Shown here: positions 23,758 to 31,551 of the stretch, piece by piece | Layout of the letters: each line of letters starts with the position of its first letter | Numbering within the stretch: position 1 is the stretch's first letter | From: Cupriavidus oxalaticus | Lineage (GTDB): Bacteria; Pseudomonadota; Gammaproteobacteria; Burkholderiales; Burkholderiaceae | Direction: 5' to 3' | Length of the DNA: 64,000 nucleotides | NCBI RefSeq assembly: GCF_016894385.1 | Contig: NZ_CP069811.1 | Coordinates: 2,456,501 to 2,520,500, forward strand | Program-made: the position numbers and the translations under genes | Notes under the pieces: generated by a model | What the model was told of the DNA's origin: nothing | The model's input: the letters and a program-made list of their open reading frames with translations, nothing else | Databases searched by the model: none

Positions 23758-24906
23758 TCAGGCCGGCCGCGCCACGCTGACAGCGTAGACCTGCGGCAGG
23801 TGGCTGGCGATGCAGCGCCAGTGCTCGCCTTCGTCGGCACTGGCCCAGATCTCGCCGCCGGTGGTGCCGAAGTACACGCCCACCGGCCCATGGCTGTCGG
23901 TGGCCATGGCCTGCCGCTTGACCGTGAACCAGCCCTGTTCGGGCGGCAGGCCGCGATCCTGGCGCTGCCAGGTCTCGCCGGCGTCGCGGGTGACATAGGC
24001 CGCGGGATGGCCGCCGGGACTGACGCGCGGCCAGACATCGCTGCCGTCCATCGGGAACACCCACACCGTGCGCGCATCGCGCGGATGCGCGACGATCGGG
24101 AAGCCGATGTCGCCCACCTCGGCGGGCATCGCTTCGCCGATGCGCTTCCATACGCCTTCACGCCGGTCCATGCGATAGATGCCGCAATGGTTCTGCTGGT
24201 ACAGGATGTCGGGGTTGGCGGGGTGCTGCAGCACGCAATGCGGATCCTGCCCGTATTCCGGATTGGGGTCGGGCAGGAAGTTGGCCAGGCTGCCGCGGTT
24301 CAGCGGCTGCCAGTTGGCGCCCGCGTCGGTGCTCTCGAACACGCCGCCGCTGGACATGCCGATGTAGAGATGACGCTTGTCGCGCGGATCAACCAGCACG
24401 GAATGCATCTTGGGCCCGTCGGGGGTGCCGTCCTGCTCGCCGCCGGTCCAGTTGCGCCACATCGGGTTGTCGTTGAAGCCCGACACGGGCTCCCACGAGG
24501 CGCCGTGGTCAGTGCTGCGGAACAGCCCCTGCGGCGAGGTGCCGGCGTACCAGGCGCCGGGTTCGCTGGCATGGCCGGGGGTGAGCCAGAACACATGGTC
24601 GACCACGCGGCCGGTCTCGCCTTCAGGCACCTTGTCGAAGGCGGGCGGGCGCGTGGCCTCGGTCCAGTTGCGGCCGCGGTCGGCGGAGCGGAACACCGTC
24701 GGGCCAAGGTGGCCGGTACGCGCCGCCATCAGCATCCGCGACGGCTCGCGGGGATCTTGCACGATGTGGTGGATGGTGTGGCCAAGGAAGGTGGGACCTG
24801 CCACCTGCCAGTGACTGCGGCCGGCGTCGCTGGTCAAGGTCCAGGCACCCTTGGTGGTGGCGACCAGCAGCATGATCGGGCCGGTTTCGGGGGACGTCGT
24901 CATCAT
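23758..24906 (-). CDS. Sialidase-type beta-propeller protein (BNR/Asp-box repeats)
   Basis: A 382-residue protein with repeated Asp-box motifs (S-x-D-x-G-x-x-W): TSDAGRSHW, SADRGRNW, STDHGASW, STDAGANW, TRDAGETW and SADEGEHW, spread as in the propeller of sialidase/photosystem assembly-like proteins. No signal peptide is seen, so a cytoplasmic location is likely and a true extracellular sialidase is unlikely. An AGGAGCC site sets the start (ATG-ATG at 24906). It is paired with the MoaD-like gene, a pairing I recall from several bacteria; the function of the pair is unknown. Confidence 0.75.
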   Translation of the reverse strand: MMTTSPETGPIMLLVATTKGAWTLTSDAGRSHWQVAGPTFLGHTIHHIVQDPREPSRMLMAARTGHLGPTVFRSADRGRNWTEATRPPAFDKVPEGETGRVVDHVFWLTPGHASEPGAWYAGTSPQGLFRSTDHGASWEPVSGFNDNPMWRNWTGGEQDGTPDGPKMHSVLVDPRDKRHLYIGMSSGGVFESTDAGANWQPLNRGSLANFLPDPNPEYGQDPHCVLQHPANPDILYQQNHCGIYRMDRREGVWKRIGEAMPAEVGDIGFPIVAHPRDARTVWVFPMDGSDVWPRVSPGGHPAAYVTRDAGETWQRQDRGLPPEQGWFTVKRQAMATDSHGPVGVYFGTTGGEIWASADEGEHWRCIASHLPQVYAVSVARPA

Positions 24907-25383
24907 GGCTCCTGCGGGAAGGCCGTTGAGCGATGCATCCGAGTCTAGTACATGTAGACAGTGTTCACAATTGAGATTTGGTGCCGAGGCCGTTAGGGAG
25001 ATCGCGACCCGCCTGCGCCCAGCACGCGGGTAGGCAGCAGATAAAAGCGGATATCGACAAGTTGGCTGGACATATCCACAGAAATATGGCATAAGCAGGG
25101 TTCGCCCTATTTCCGACGCCCCACGCCCAATGTCTCGCATCGTCCGCTTCGCCGCATCGAACCGCCCGGCCCTGCCGGCGGCGGCGTTTGTCGTGACCGC
25201 GCGGCAACCGGGCTACGCCATTGACCACGCCGCCCAAGGCGCGGTCCGCAGCGCCGTGCTTTTCCTGGCCGTGCGGGCAGCTCGGGACACTACCCTCCAG
25301 CAGACCTGAGCTTCCCCGCACGGCACATGACGCGGATTGCCATCCGGCATCCGCTTGATCATGCAGCCAGGAGAAAGCCAGTC
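24907..25383. other. Intergenic region upstream of the propeller gene
   Basis: About 480 bases without a recognisable gene. The palindromic stretch TACATGTA (near 24952) next to GACAGTGTTCACA resembles a repressor operator in the promoter region of the minus-strand propeller gene. A TATCCACAG motif lies at 25073-25081. Confidence 0.4.
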
Positions 25384-25458
25384 ATGCCCCAACTCTACCG
25401 CCAGACCCTTCTTGCCATGGTGGCGCTTGCCGCCCTTTACCTGCTCCTCGAAGCCTGA
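25384..25458 (+). CDS. 24-residue hydrophobic membrane peptide
   Basis: A very short frame, MPQLYRQTLLAMVALAALYLLLEA in two parts: MPQLYRQTL, then a single hydrophobic helix ending LLLEA. It has a strong ribosome-binding site (AGGAGAAAG at 25369-25377) at good spacing and ends 9 bases before the GNAT-like gene. The size and composition fit a one-pass membrane small protein or a leader peptide of the downstream gene. No homologue can be named. Confidence 0.5.
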   Translation: MPQLYRQTLLAMVALAALYLLLEA

Positions 25459-25467
25459 GGCGCGGCC

Positions 25468-26088
25468 ATGGTCCCGTTTCCTGCCCTGGGCCTGACATCG
25501 GCCCTGACGCGTCCGCTGGCATTGCGCATCGACGTGGAACTCGCCTCGGGCGAGATCGAGCGCGAACTGGGCGCGCTCCACGACCGCATCCACCGGCCCG
25601 GCGACCGCCTGCACGACATGCCGGCGCTGCCGACAGGCACACCGGCGCTGCGGCTGCGCTACCGCGAAGCCGATGGCGAGTACTACGTGTATGTGGAAGA
25701 CGTGATGCAGCGGCGCCTGGCCGGCTATACCGTGTTCAACCGCCTGATCGAGGTAGGCCGGCGCGCCGACCCATGGGTGCGCGCGCCGCATACGAAGTTT
25801 GCGCCCGCTTACCAGCGTCGCGGCCTGGCCAGGGCGCTGTACCGCTGGGCGCTGGACGGCGGGCTGTGCCTGCTGAGCGGCGCCCGCCAGTCGGCCGGGG
25901 CGCATGCGCTATGGCAAGTCCTTGGCGCGGATTACGACGGCGGCTATGTCGACCTGCGCCAGAAGACGCTGACATGGCTGGGCGAGATGGTAAGCCCCCA
26001 AGAGCGCGAAGGCCTGCACACGCGCCGGCTGCTGCTGGGTCGCGGCTGCACCCTGCAGGCATTCATGGCGCGTACCGGCATGTACTGA
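25468..26088 (+). CDS. GNAT-fold N-acetyltransferase-like protein
   Basis: A 206-residue protein. The central FAPAYQRRGLARALYRWAL matches the acetyl-CoA-binding motif A (Q/R-x-x-G-x-G/A) of GCN5-related acetyltransferases, preceded by a beta strand VEDVMQRRLAGYTVFNRL. The N-terminal ~70 residues and C-terminal tail (RGCTLQAFMARTGMY) are not recognisable. The substrate is unknown. It follows the 24-residue peptide closely, so the two are probably co-transcribed. Confidence in the fold is moderate. Confidence 0.6.
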   Translation: MVPFPALGLTSALTRPLALRIDVELASGEIERELGALHDRIHRPGDRLHDMPALPTGTPALRLRYREADGEYYVYVEDVMQRRLAGYTVFNRLIEVGRRADPWVRAPHTKFAPAYQRRGLARALYRWALDGGLCLLSGARQSAGAHALWQVLGADYDGGYVDLRQKTLTWLGEMVSPQEREGLHTRRLLLGRGCTLQAFMARTGMY

Positions 26089-26113
26089 GCACGGGCGCGC
26101 CACGCAAGCGGCT

Positions 26114-26347
26114 TCAGAGGTGGATCAGGGGCGCTGCCGCGCGGGCGTTGTCGAGGTAGAGCGTCCAGCCGCGGGCGAAGTATTCGCGAACACGGGCCGC
26201 CAGCGAGCGGCCACTGCCCATGCGGGCATGGCAGTCGAGCGCGCGCGCCGGCTCGGCGGCAGCACGGAGATTGGGCCTGGCCTGGGGATTGGCCTGCGAT
26301 CTGGCTTGGGCGGGTTGACGATAAAGCGTGTCGGCGAGCACTTGCAT
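26114..26347 (-). CDS. Hypothetical small basic protein
   Basis: A 77-residue protein I do not recognise. The first half is low in structure (QPAQARSQANPQARPN), the second half contains SLAARVREYFARGWTLYLDNARAAAPLIHL, which could be a single amphipathic helix region. The ATG at 26347 is chosen because AAGGAA lies upstream on the minus strand. It converges on the GNAT-like gene with 25 bases between them. Confidence 0.45.
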   Translation of the reverse strand: MQVLADTLYRQPAQARSQANPQARPNLRAAAEPARALDCHARMGSGRSLAARVREYFARGWTLYLDNARAAAPLIHL

Positions 26348-26827
26348 GGCAATGGTTCCTTTTCCGGATCGGAGGAATGTTAAGTGCCTCATAATGCATA
26401 TCCAACCGGATTTCGGCCAGTCGTGCGAGGCAGCTAAGGGTTATCCCTAGTATAGCGAAGTACCATGCGAGGCCTCCGGGTCAGCCCCTATAGGCCGTAT
26501 ATGAGGTACGTGATAATGCCCGGAGGCTCAAAGCGCCACCTGGTGCTGGCCCCGCCCTTGAAGATAACCATCCCGCACATTTGGTATTCCCCACCACGCA
26601 TGCCGCGCATTCCGCTGCGGTTATGACGAGTCCCTCGCACTCACCTAGCCTTCAGCCTTGCCCAGATCACGCCCGCACAAGAAGGCAACGACAAGCCGGC
26701 ACACCGATAACAGCGGGTTGGCCAGGACACCAGGCCTCCAGCCCAAAACAGCCAGAACCACGTGAGACAAGCCTGACGACGCGCCGTACGACGGACGTTG
26801 CAGCGCCCTGCAAGGAGACAGTTCATC
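26348..26827. other. Long leader/intergenic region before the purine permease
   Basis: About 480 bases with no credible gene. It contains the candidate riboswitch at 26471-26528, a following hairpin (AGCGCC/GGTGCT at about 26531-26546), and a hairpin TTGCAG-CGCC-CTGCAA at 26798-26813 that directly abuts the ribosome-binding site of the permease. Confidence 0.5.
26471..26528 (+). promoter_or_regulatory. Candidate purine/xanthine riboswitch aptamer (NMT1-like)
   Basis: A perfect 9-bp closing stem, GCCTCCGGG (26472-26480) with CCCGGAGGC (26519-26527), encloses two internal-loop strands, TCAGCCCCTATAGGC (26481-26495) and TGATAATG (26511-26518), around a short inner stem CGTA/TACG (26496-26499 and 26507-26510). 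A two-stem RNA with a conserved asymmetric internal loop upstream of an NCS2 purine permease in a betaproteobacterium is how NMT1 xanthine riboswitches are described. The match is from memory and not from a covariance search. The 300-base distance to the start codon is long. Confidence 0.5.
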
Positions 26828-28222
26828 ATGATCGAGCAGCCCTATCCGTCGTCAGCGACGGAAACCGATGCGGCACGCCCCAACGTCCCCGAGGTCCGGA
26901 ACCGGCTCGACGCCTATTTCGAGATCACCGCGCGCGGCAGCACCCAGCGCAAGGAAGTGGTGGCGGGCATCACCACCTTCATGGCAATGGTCTATGCGGT
27001 CTTCGTCGTGCCCGGCATGCTGGGCAAGGCCGGCTTCGACACCAGCGCGGTCTTTGTCGCGGTGTGCCTGACCACCGCCTTCGGCTCGCTGCTGATGGGC
27101 CTGTGGGCCAAGCTGCCGATCGCGATCGGCTGCGCCATTTCGCTGACCGCGTTCATGGCCTTCGGCCTGGTGCTGGGCCAGGGCCTGTCCCCGGCGGTCG
27201 CGCTCGGTGCGGTGTTCCTGATGGGCCTGATCTTCACCGCGATCTCGGTGACCGGGGTGCGCTCCTGGATCCTGCGCAACCTGCCGGCAGGCGTGGCGCA
27301 TGGCACGGGCATCGGCATCGGCCTGTTCCTGCTGCTGATCGCCTCCAATGAAGTCGGCCTGGTGGTCAAGAACACCCACCCCGGCCTGCCGGTGGCGCTG
27401 GGCAAGATCACCGCGTTCCCGGTGGTGATGTCGGTGCTTGGCCTGGCCGCGATCTTCGGCCTGGAGCGGCGCAAGGTGCCGGGCGGCATCCTGCTGGTGA
27501 TCATCGCAATATCGGCGCTGGGCCTGGCCTTCGATCCGGCGGTGAAGTTCACCGGCGTGTTTGCGCTGCCGTCGCTGAGCGCACCGGGCCACACCTCGCT
27601 GATCGGCGCCATGGACCTGCGCGGCGCGCTGTCCGCGGCGGTGCTGCCGAGCGTGCTGGCGCTGGTGATGACCGCCGTGTTCGACGCCACCGGCACCATC
27701 CGCGCCGTGGCCGGACAGGCCGGGCAGCTCAACGCCGCCGGCCATATCCACAACGGCGGGCGCGCGCTGACGGCGGACTCGGTCAGCTCGATCTTCTCCG
27801 GCTTCTTTGGAGGCGCACCGGCCGCGGCCTATATCGAATCGACCGTCGGCGTGGCCGCAGGCGCCAGGACCGGCCTGACCGCCGTGGTGGTGGGCCTGCT
27901 GTTCGTGGCGGTGATGTTCTTCTCGCCGCTGGCGGCACTGGTGCCGTCGTACGCCACCGCGCCGGCGCTGATGTACGTGGGCCTGCTGATGCTGTCCAGC
28001 GTCAGCCGCCTGCATATGGACGACCTGGTCGACGCCATGGCCGGCCTGGTCTGCGCGGTGTTTATCGTGCTGACCTGCAATATCGTCACCGGCATCATGC
28101 TGGGCTTCTGCACCCTGGTGGTGGGCCGCGTCATCGCCGGCGAATGGCGCAAGCTCAATGTCGGCACCGTCGCCATCGCGGTGGTACTGGCTGCGTTCTA
28201 TGCCGGCGGCTGGGCGATCTGA
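26828..28222 (+). CDS. NCS2-family purine permease (AzgA-like, guanine/hypoxanthine type)
   Basis: A 464-residue inner-membrane transporter with about 14 hydrophobic segments. AzgA-like hallmarks include [28 protein letters not shown] (read in parts), [33 protein letters not shown] and [20 protein letters not shown]. It imports purine bases with protons. The ATG at 26828 follows AAGGAGA. The structured leader with a riboswitch candidate suggests control by a purine. A clear terminator follows at 28311. Confidence 0.9.
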   Translation: MIEQPYPSSATETDAARPNVPEVRNRLDAYFEITARGSTQRKEVVAGITTFMAMVYAVFVVPGMLGKAGFDTSAVFVAVCLTTAFGSLLMGLWAKLPIAIGCAISLTAFMAFGLVLGQGLSPAVALGAVFLMGLIFTAISVTGVRSWILRNLPAGVAHGTGIGIGLFLLLIASNEVGLVVKNTHPGLPVALGKITAFPVVMSVLGLAAIFGLERRKVPGGILLVIIAISALGLAFDPAVKFTGVFALPSLSAPGHTSLIGAMDLRGALSAAVLPSVLALVMTAVFDATGTIRAVAGQAGQLNAAGHIHNGGRALTADSVSSIFSGFFGGAPAAAYIESTVGVAAGARTGLTAVVVGLLFVAVMFFSPLAALVPSYATAPALMYVGLLMLSSVSRLHMDDLVDAMAGLVCAVFIVLTCNIVTGIMLGFCTLVVGRVIAGEWRKLNVGTVAIAVVLAAFYAGGWAI

Positions 28223-28310
28223 TCCTGCCTGACACATCCCGCATCCCGGGCAACCGGCCCGGGACGTCCACGACAAGTTGTCTCCTCCACCGCGATCCAG
28301 GTGGATTTCA

Positions 28311-28345
28311 AGCCCGGGCTTCCTGCTTTCCCGGGCTGTTTTTTT
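28311..28345 (+). terminator. Rho-independent terminator after the purine permease
   Basis: 8-bp stem AGCCCGGG/CCCGGGCT (28311-28318 and 28330-28337) followed by G and seven T residues. Confidence 0.9.
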
Positions 28346-28355
28346 GGTGCACGAA

Positions 28356-28766
28356 TTACTGCGCCCCCTGCATTGCCGCCGTATCCATGTACACCAGCTC
28401 CCAGACATGGCCATCGAGGTCCTGGAAGCCATGCCCGTACATAAATCCCAGGTCCATCGGCGGCTTGTAGGTATTGCCGCCCGCGGTCACTGCGGCATTC
28501 ACCATTTCATCGACGCGCGCACGGCTTTCCATCGACAGGCAAACCAGCACTTCGGTGAATTTGCGCGCATCGCAGATGTCATTCGGCGAAAAGCTGCGGA
28601 ACTTGGCTTCGGTCAGCAGCATCACGAAAATGTTCTCGCCAACGATCATGCAGGTGGCGGTGTCGTCGGTAAATTGCGGATTGAAGGCAAAGCCAAGGCT
28701 CGTGAAAAACGCGATCGACTCTTGCAGGTCGCGTACTGGCAAATTGACAAAGATCTGCTGGTTCAT
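28356..28766 (-). CDS. VOC-superfamily (glyoxalase/bleomycin-resistance-like) protein
   Basis: A 136-residue protein of the vicinal-oxygen-chelate fold: NLPVRDLQESIAFFTSLGF at the N-terminus and GFQDLDGHVWELVYMD near the C-terminus carry the paired beta-alpha-beta modules and the usual metal-ligand glutamate. Homologues are annotated as extradiol dioxygenase-like or lactoylglutathione lyase-like, mostly of unknown substrate. GGAGAT precedes the start. It stands alone, convergent with the purine permease. Confidence 0.82.
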   Translation of the reverse strand: MNQQIFVNLPVRDLQESIAFFTSLGFAFNPQFTDDTATCMIVGENIFVMLLTEAKFRSFSPNDICDARKFTEVLVCLSMESRARVDEMVNAAVTAGGNTYKPPMDLGFMYGHGFQDLDGHVWELVYMDTAAMQGAQ

Positions 28767-29013
28767 GACATCTCCGGAAAAGGTTGCGCAATGCAGAGAA
28801 CCAGTCTAGGTGCAAAAACCCGCAGCTCCAGTGTTTTTCCTTTGGTGGAAATTGGAGCGGCGGCATTGCCATTTGCCTCAGTACGGACACCGCAATGGCG
28901 CGCCCCCGCAATCAATCCGTGCAATCCCCGGCATTTTTTGTAAAATTTTTATGTCAACCGACGCCCGAAGTTCTAGTACCATGCATCGGCCTAATTGCAG
29001 AAAGGGGAAATAA

Positions 29014-29331
29014 ATGGCGACATACAAGCAACTCCTGGCTGAGAAAGAAGCGCTGGAAGCCAAGCTGAATGAAGTGCGCGCGACGGAAGTCGCCGGCGTG
29101 ATCGACAAAATCCGCGAATTGATGACCGAATATGGCCTGACCGCGGAAGACATCATGCCGCGGCGCAAACGCGGCCGCCCCGCAGGTTCCGCCGACAAGA
29201 AGGCGGCGGCTTCGGGCTCGGCGCTGCCGCCCAAGTACATGGATCCCAAGACCGGCAAGACCTGGTCCGGCCGCGGGCGCGCCCCGGCATGGCTGGGCAA
29301 GCGCCCCGAGCGCTTCCTGATCGAGCAGTAA
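29014..29331 (+). CDS. H-NS family nucleoid protein (short, BpH3-like)
   Basis: A 105-residue protein: an N-terminal coiled-coil oligomerisation helix (YKQLLAEKEALEAKLNEVR), a basic linker (PRRKRGRPAGSADKK) and the C-terminal H-NS DNA-binding motif KTWSGRGRAPAWLGKRPERF. Such proteins silence AT-rich, often horizontally acquired DNA. AAAGGGG at about 29001-29007 is the ribosome-binding site. Its own upstream region (about 28920-28990) is locally AT-rich (TTTTTTGTAAAATTTTTATG), a likely self-binding site. Confidence 0.9.
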   Translation: MATYKQLLAEKEALEAKLNEVRATEVAGVIDKIRELMTEYGLTAEDIMPRRKRGRPAGSADKKAAASGSALPPKYMDPKTGKTWSGRGRAPAWLGKRPERFLIEQ

Positions 29332-29332
29332 T

Positions 29333-29362
29333 CCCGCCTGCCGGGCAGGCGGGGGCCTGCCC
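29333..29362 (+). terminator. GC-rich hairpin after the H-NS gene
   Basis: Overlapping inverted repeats CCCGCCTGC/GCAGGCGGG (29333-29353) and GGGCAGGC/GCCTGCCC (29343-29362) that could form alternative stems. No T tract follows. Confidence 0.4.
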
Positions 29363-29397
29363 GGCGCGCTATCGTTGCGGCGCCGCCCAGGGCGCCG

Positions 29398-29982
29398 TCA
29401 CAGCGCCTGGCACACATACTCCTTGCGCAGCGCGCGGAAGCCCTTCTGCGTCGGTTCCGCCGTCAGGCGCGCGCCGCCACCTTCCACCGGCTGCATCCGC
29501 AATACCTGCGCCGAGCACTGGCTCGCGGCCTCGTCACGCTGATACCGGATTTCATAGAGCCCCCCCGGCGCGGGCACGAACGACACCCCGGCCGCGCAGC
29601 GCTGCTCCGGCAACGGCGGCTCGGCAACGGACGTCACGGCCACGTAGATGCGCCGGCCTGCCTCGACCAGCCGTTCGCGCGTGCGTGCCGGCGGCTCTGG
29701 TGAGCGCCCCGGCAGGCCCAGTTCGCGATCCCGGCCCATTGCCGACAACTGCTTGCCCGTGCCGGCCAGGATCAGCGGCCGTGCCGGCACCGGGCACCTG
29801 GCCGGGTCGACCACCGCGAAAGACGTGATTTCCTCGGTATTGGTCAGCAGCCGCACGCTGGCCGTGGGGGCGCCCGACGGCACCCGGTACTGCGCCACGC
29901 AGCCGCATAGCGCCACGGTGGCGGCCAACGTGGCGAGGCATGTCAGGCAGGAGGGCACTGCGGACGACCGGTCATGACGCAT
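29398..29982 (-). CDS. Predicted lipoprotein, function unknown
   Basis: A 194-residue protein with a lipoprotein signal (VALCGC lipobox, acylated cysteine near residue 28) and a periplasmic domain of unknown type containing several cysteines (PARCPVP, EQRCAAG, ASQCSAQ, YVCQAL at the very end). Beta-rich sequence such as GRRIYVAVTSVAEP and GLYEIRYQRDEA suggests a compact domain. I recognise no family. It stands alone between the H-NS gene and a long intergenic region. Confidence 0.65.
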   Translation of the reverse strand: MRHDRSSAVPSCLTCLATLAATVALCGCVAQYRVPSGAPTASVRLLTNTEEITSFAVVDPARCPVPARPLILAGTGKQLSAMGRDRELGLPGRSPEPPARTRERLVEAGRRIYVAVTSVAEPPLPEQRCAAGVSFVPAPGGLYEIRYQRDEAASQCSAQVLRMQPVEGGGARLTAEPTQKGFRALRKEYVCQAL

Positions 29983-30531
29983 GGCGGCAGGCAGTTTGGC
30001 ATTGCGGTTATGCCAGTCGAGGCGGCTGGCAGCTGGGAAGCGGCAACTTCCGCGAAGATAGGCCAGGAATCATGCGCGATATCGGCATGGATGGCATCCG
30101 GCGCCGACACCCTCGCGGCTTGCGCAGTGTTGCCCTGCTCCCAAAACAGTGCAGCATACCGGTTTCCGGCAGATTGCGGCAGCCGCACAAACCCATGTTG
30201 AAAACCCTGGCGTGATATCCACAGAATCTGTGGATATCCTGCCTTCCTCCTCCCCGGAAGCCTTGGTCTGTGCGGCAACGCACCGGACCGCACAAATTTT
30301 AGGCAACGCGTTGCACCGACCCGCGCATCGATCCGCGCATCGATCCTTGTTAGTCCCGGCGATGCCCTCCCCCGGCGCTGCGCGCCCCGCCCCTGGCCAG
30401 CCCGCTGGTTGCGCTGCCTGGACCACACATCCTCCCCCCGCGTGCCCTTGAAGGCGCCGCCACCACCGCGTAATCTCAGACTTACCGGGGGCTAGCACAG
30501 GCGCCTTGCGCCAATTTGCCAGCCAATAACA
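29983..30531. other. Intergenic region with perfect GATATCCACAG palindrome
   Basis: About 550 bases between the divergent lipoprotein and AraC-type genes. No gene is recognised. It contains the palindrome at 30214-30238, a GCAACGCGTTGC palindrome at 30303-30314 and a direct repeat of CCGCGCATCGAT near 30320-30345. Confidence 0.5.
30214..30238. repeat. Perfect 11-base inverted repeat GATATCCACAG/CTGTGGATATC
   Basis: Arms at 30214-30224 and 30228-30238 with an AAT centre. Each arm contains TATCCACA, one base short of the TTATCCACA DnaA box. It could equally be an operator for a dimeric regulator. Confidence 0.7.
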
Positions 30532-31542
30532 ATGCCACTACAAGAGCCAATCCAGGCCAGGCCGTTCCCTCGTGAGCTGCTGCACGCGCTGCGTGAAGGC
30601 GGTTACGATGTGTCGGCGCTCGTGCCTGCTCCAGAGTCCGATCCCGAAACCCTTTCTTCCCCGGACACGCCCGAGGCCGGGCCCCAGCAGGCGAGCCACC
30701 TGCTGTGCGCGGTCTACCAGGCCACCGGCGATCCCGCCATCGGCCTGTGGCTGGGCAGCCGGATGCAGCCCGACCTGCTCGGCCTGGCAGGCATGCCGGC
30801 CATGGCGGGCCCGTCGCTGGGCACGGCGCTGCGGCGTATCGCGCGCTACCAGAAGCTGATGATGGGCGACCGCATCGAGCTGCGCCGGCAGGGCGAAGAG
30901 GCCTGGGTCTGTATCCGCCCGAGCGAGCCGGAGGCGCCTGACACCCGCCCGCGCATCGACATGGAGTTGTGCTCGCTGCTGGCCTTCGGGCGCCAGTTCA
31001 CGCGCAAGCCGCTGCATCCGCTGCGGGTCTCGCTGCGCATCGGCCAGCCCGACTGGCACCTGCGCTATACCGAAGCCTTCGATTGCCCGGTGCGCTTCGG
31101 GGAGCCGGAAGACGCGATCGTGTTTGGCCGGCGCGACCTCGCGCTGCGCCTGGTCGCCCGCGCCCACAGCCGTCCGGCGGCGCCCGCCGCCACGGGCGAC
31201 GCGCGGCACGCGGCGGCATCGCTGGACGACGTGCGCACCGCCCTGCACCAGTTGGCCGGCGAGCGCGCACTGAGCCTGGCTGCAGTGGCGCGCCACCTCG
31301 ACATCAGCGAACGCACGCTGCAGCGCCGGCTGATGGCGGCCGGCACGGGCTTCCGCGCGCTGTGCGAAGATGTGCGTCGCGAACTGGCCGGCCGATACCT
31401 GACCGAGGGCAATATGTCGCTGGGAGAAATCGCTTTCCGGCTCGGCTTCGACGATGCCAATTCGTTCTTCCGCGCCTTCCGCCGCTGGACCGGCATGACA
31501 CCGGGCGATTACCGGCGCTCGGCGGCGCACCCTTGCCCCTGA
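30532..31542 (+). CDS. AraC-family transcriptional regulator (OruR/ArgR-like N-terminus)
   Basis: A 336-residue regulator with an N-terminal Arabinose_bd-type sensing domain (LLGLAGMPAMAGPSLGTALRR and RYTEAFDCPVRFGEPEDAIVF are typical) and a C-terminal pair of helix-turn-helix motifs: LSLAAVARHLDISERTLQRRL and MSLGEIAFRLGFDDANSFFRAFRRW. It converges on nnrS with only about 10 bases between stops, so it does not share a transcript with it. The target is not evident; control of a nearby operon is possible. Confidence 0.87.
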   Translation: MPLQEPIQARPFPRELLHALREGGYDVSALVPAPESDPETLSSPDTPEAGPQQASHLLCAVYQATGDPAIGLWLGSRMQPDLLGLAGMPAMAGPSLGTALRRIARYQKLMMGDRIELRRQGEEAWVCIRPSEPEAPDTRPRIDMELCSLLAFGRQFTRKPLHPLRVSLRIGQPDWHLRYTEAFDCPVRFGEPEDAIVFGRRDLALRLVARAHSRPAAPAATGDARHAAASLDDVRTALHQLAGERALSLAAVARHLDISERTLQRRLMAAGTGFRALCEDVRRELAGRYLTEGNMSLGEIAFRLGFDDANSFFRAFRRWTGMTPGDYRRSAAHPCP

Positions 31543-31551
31543 TCCGCCAGT

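Noticed and set aside
23758..24906. Secreted sialidase
   Set aside because: Asp-box repeats alone do not define a sialidase; there is no signal peptide and no sialic-acid gene nearby.
26471..26528. Classical purine (guanine/adenine) riboswitch
   Set aside because: The three-way junction and the kissing-loop sequences of that class are absent; the structure fits a two-stem internal-loop RNA better.
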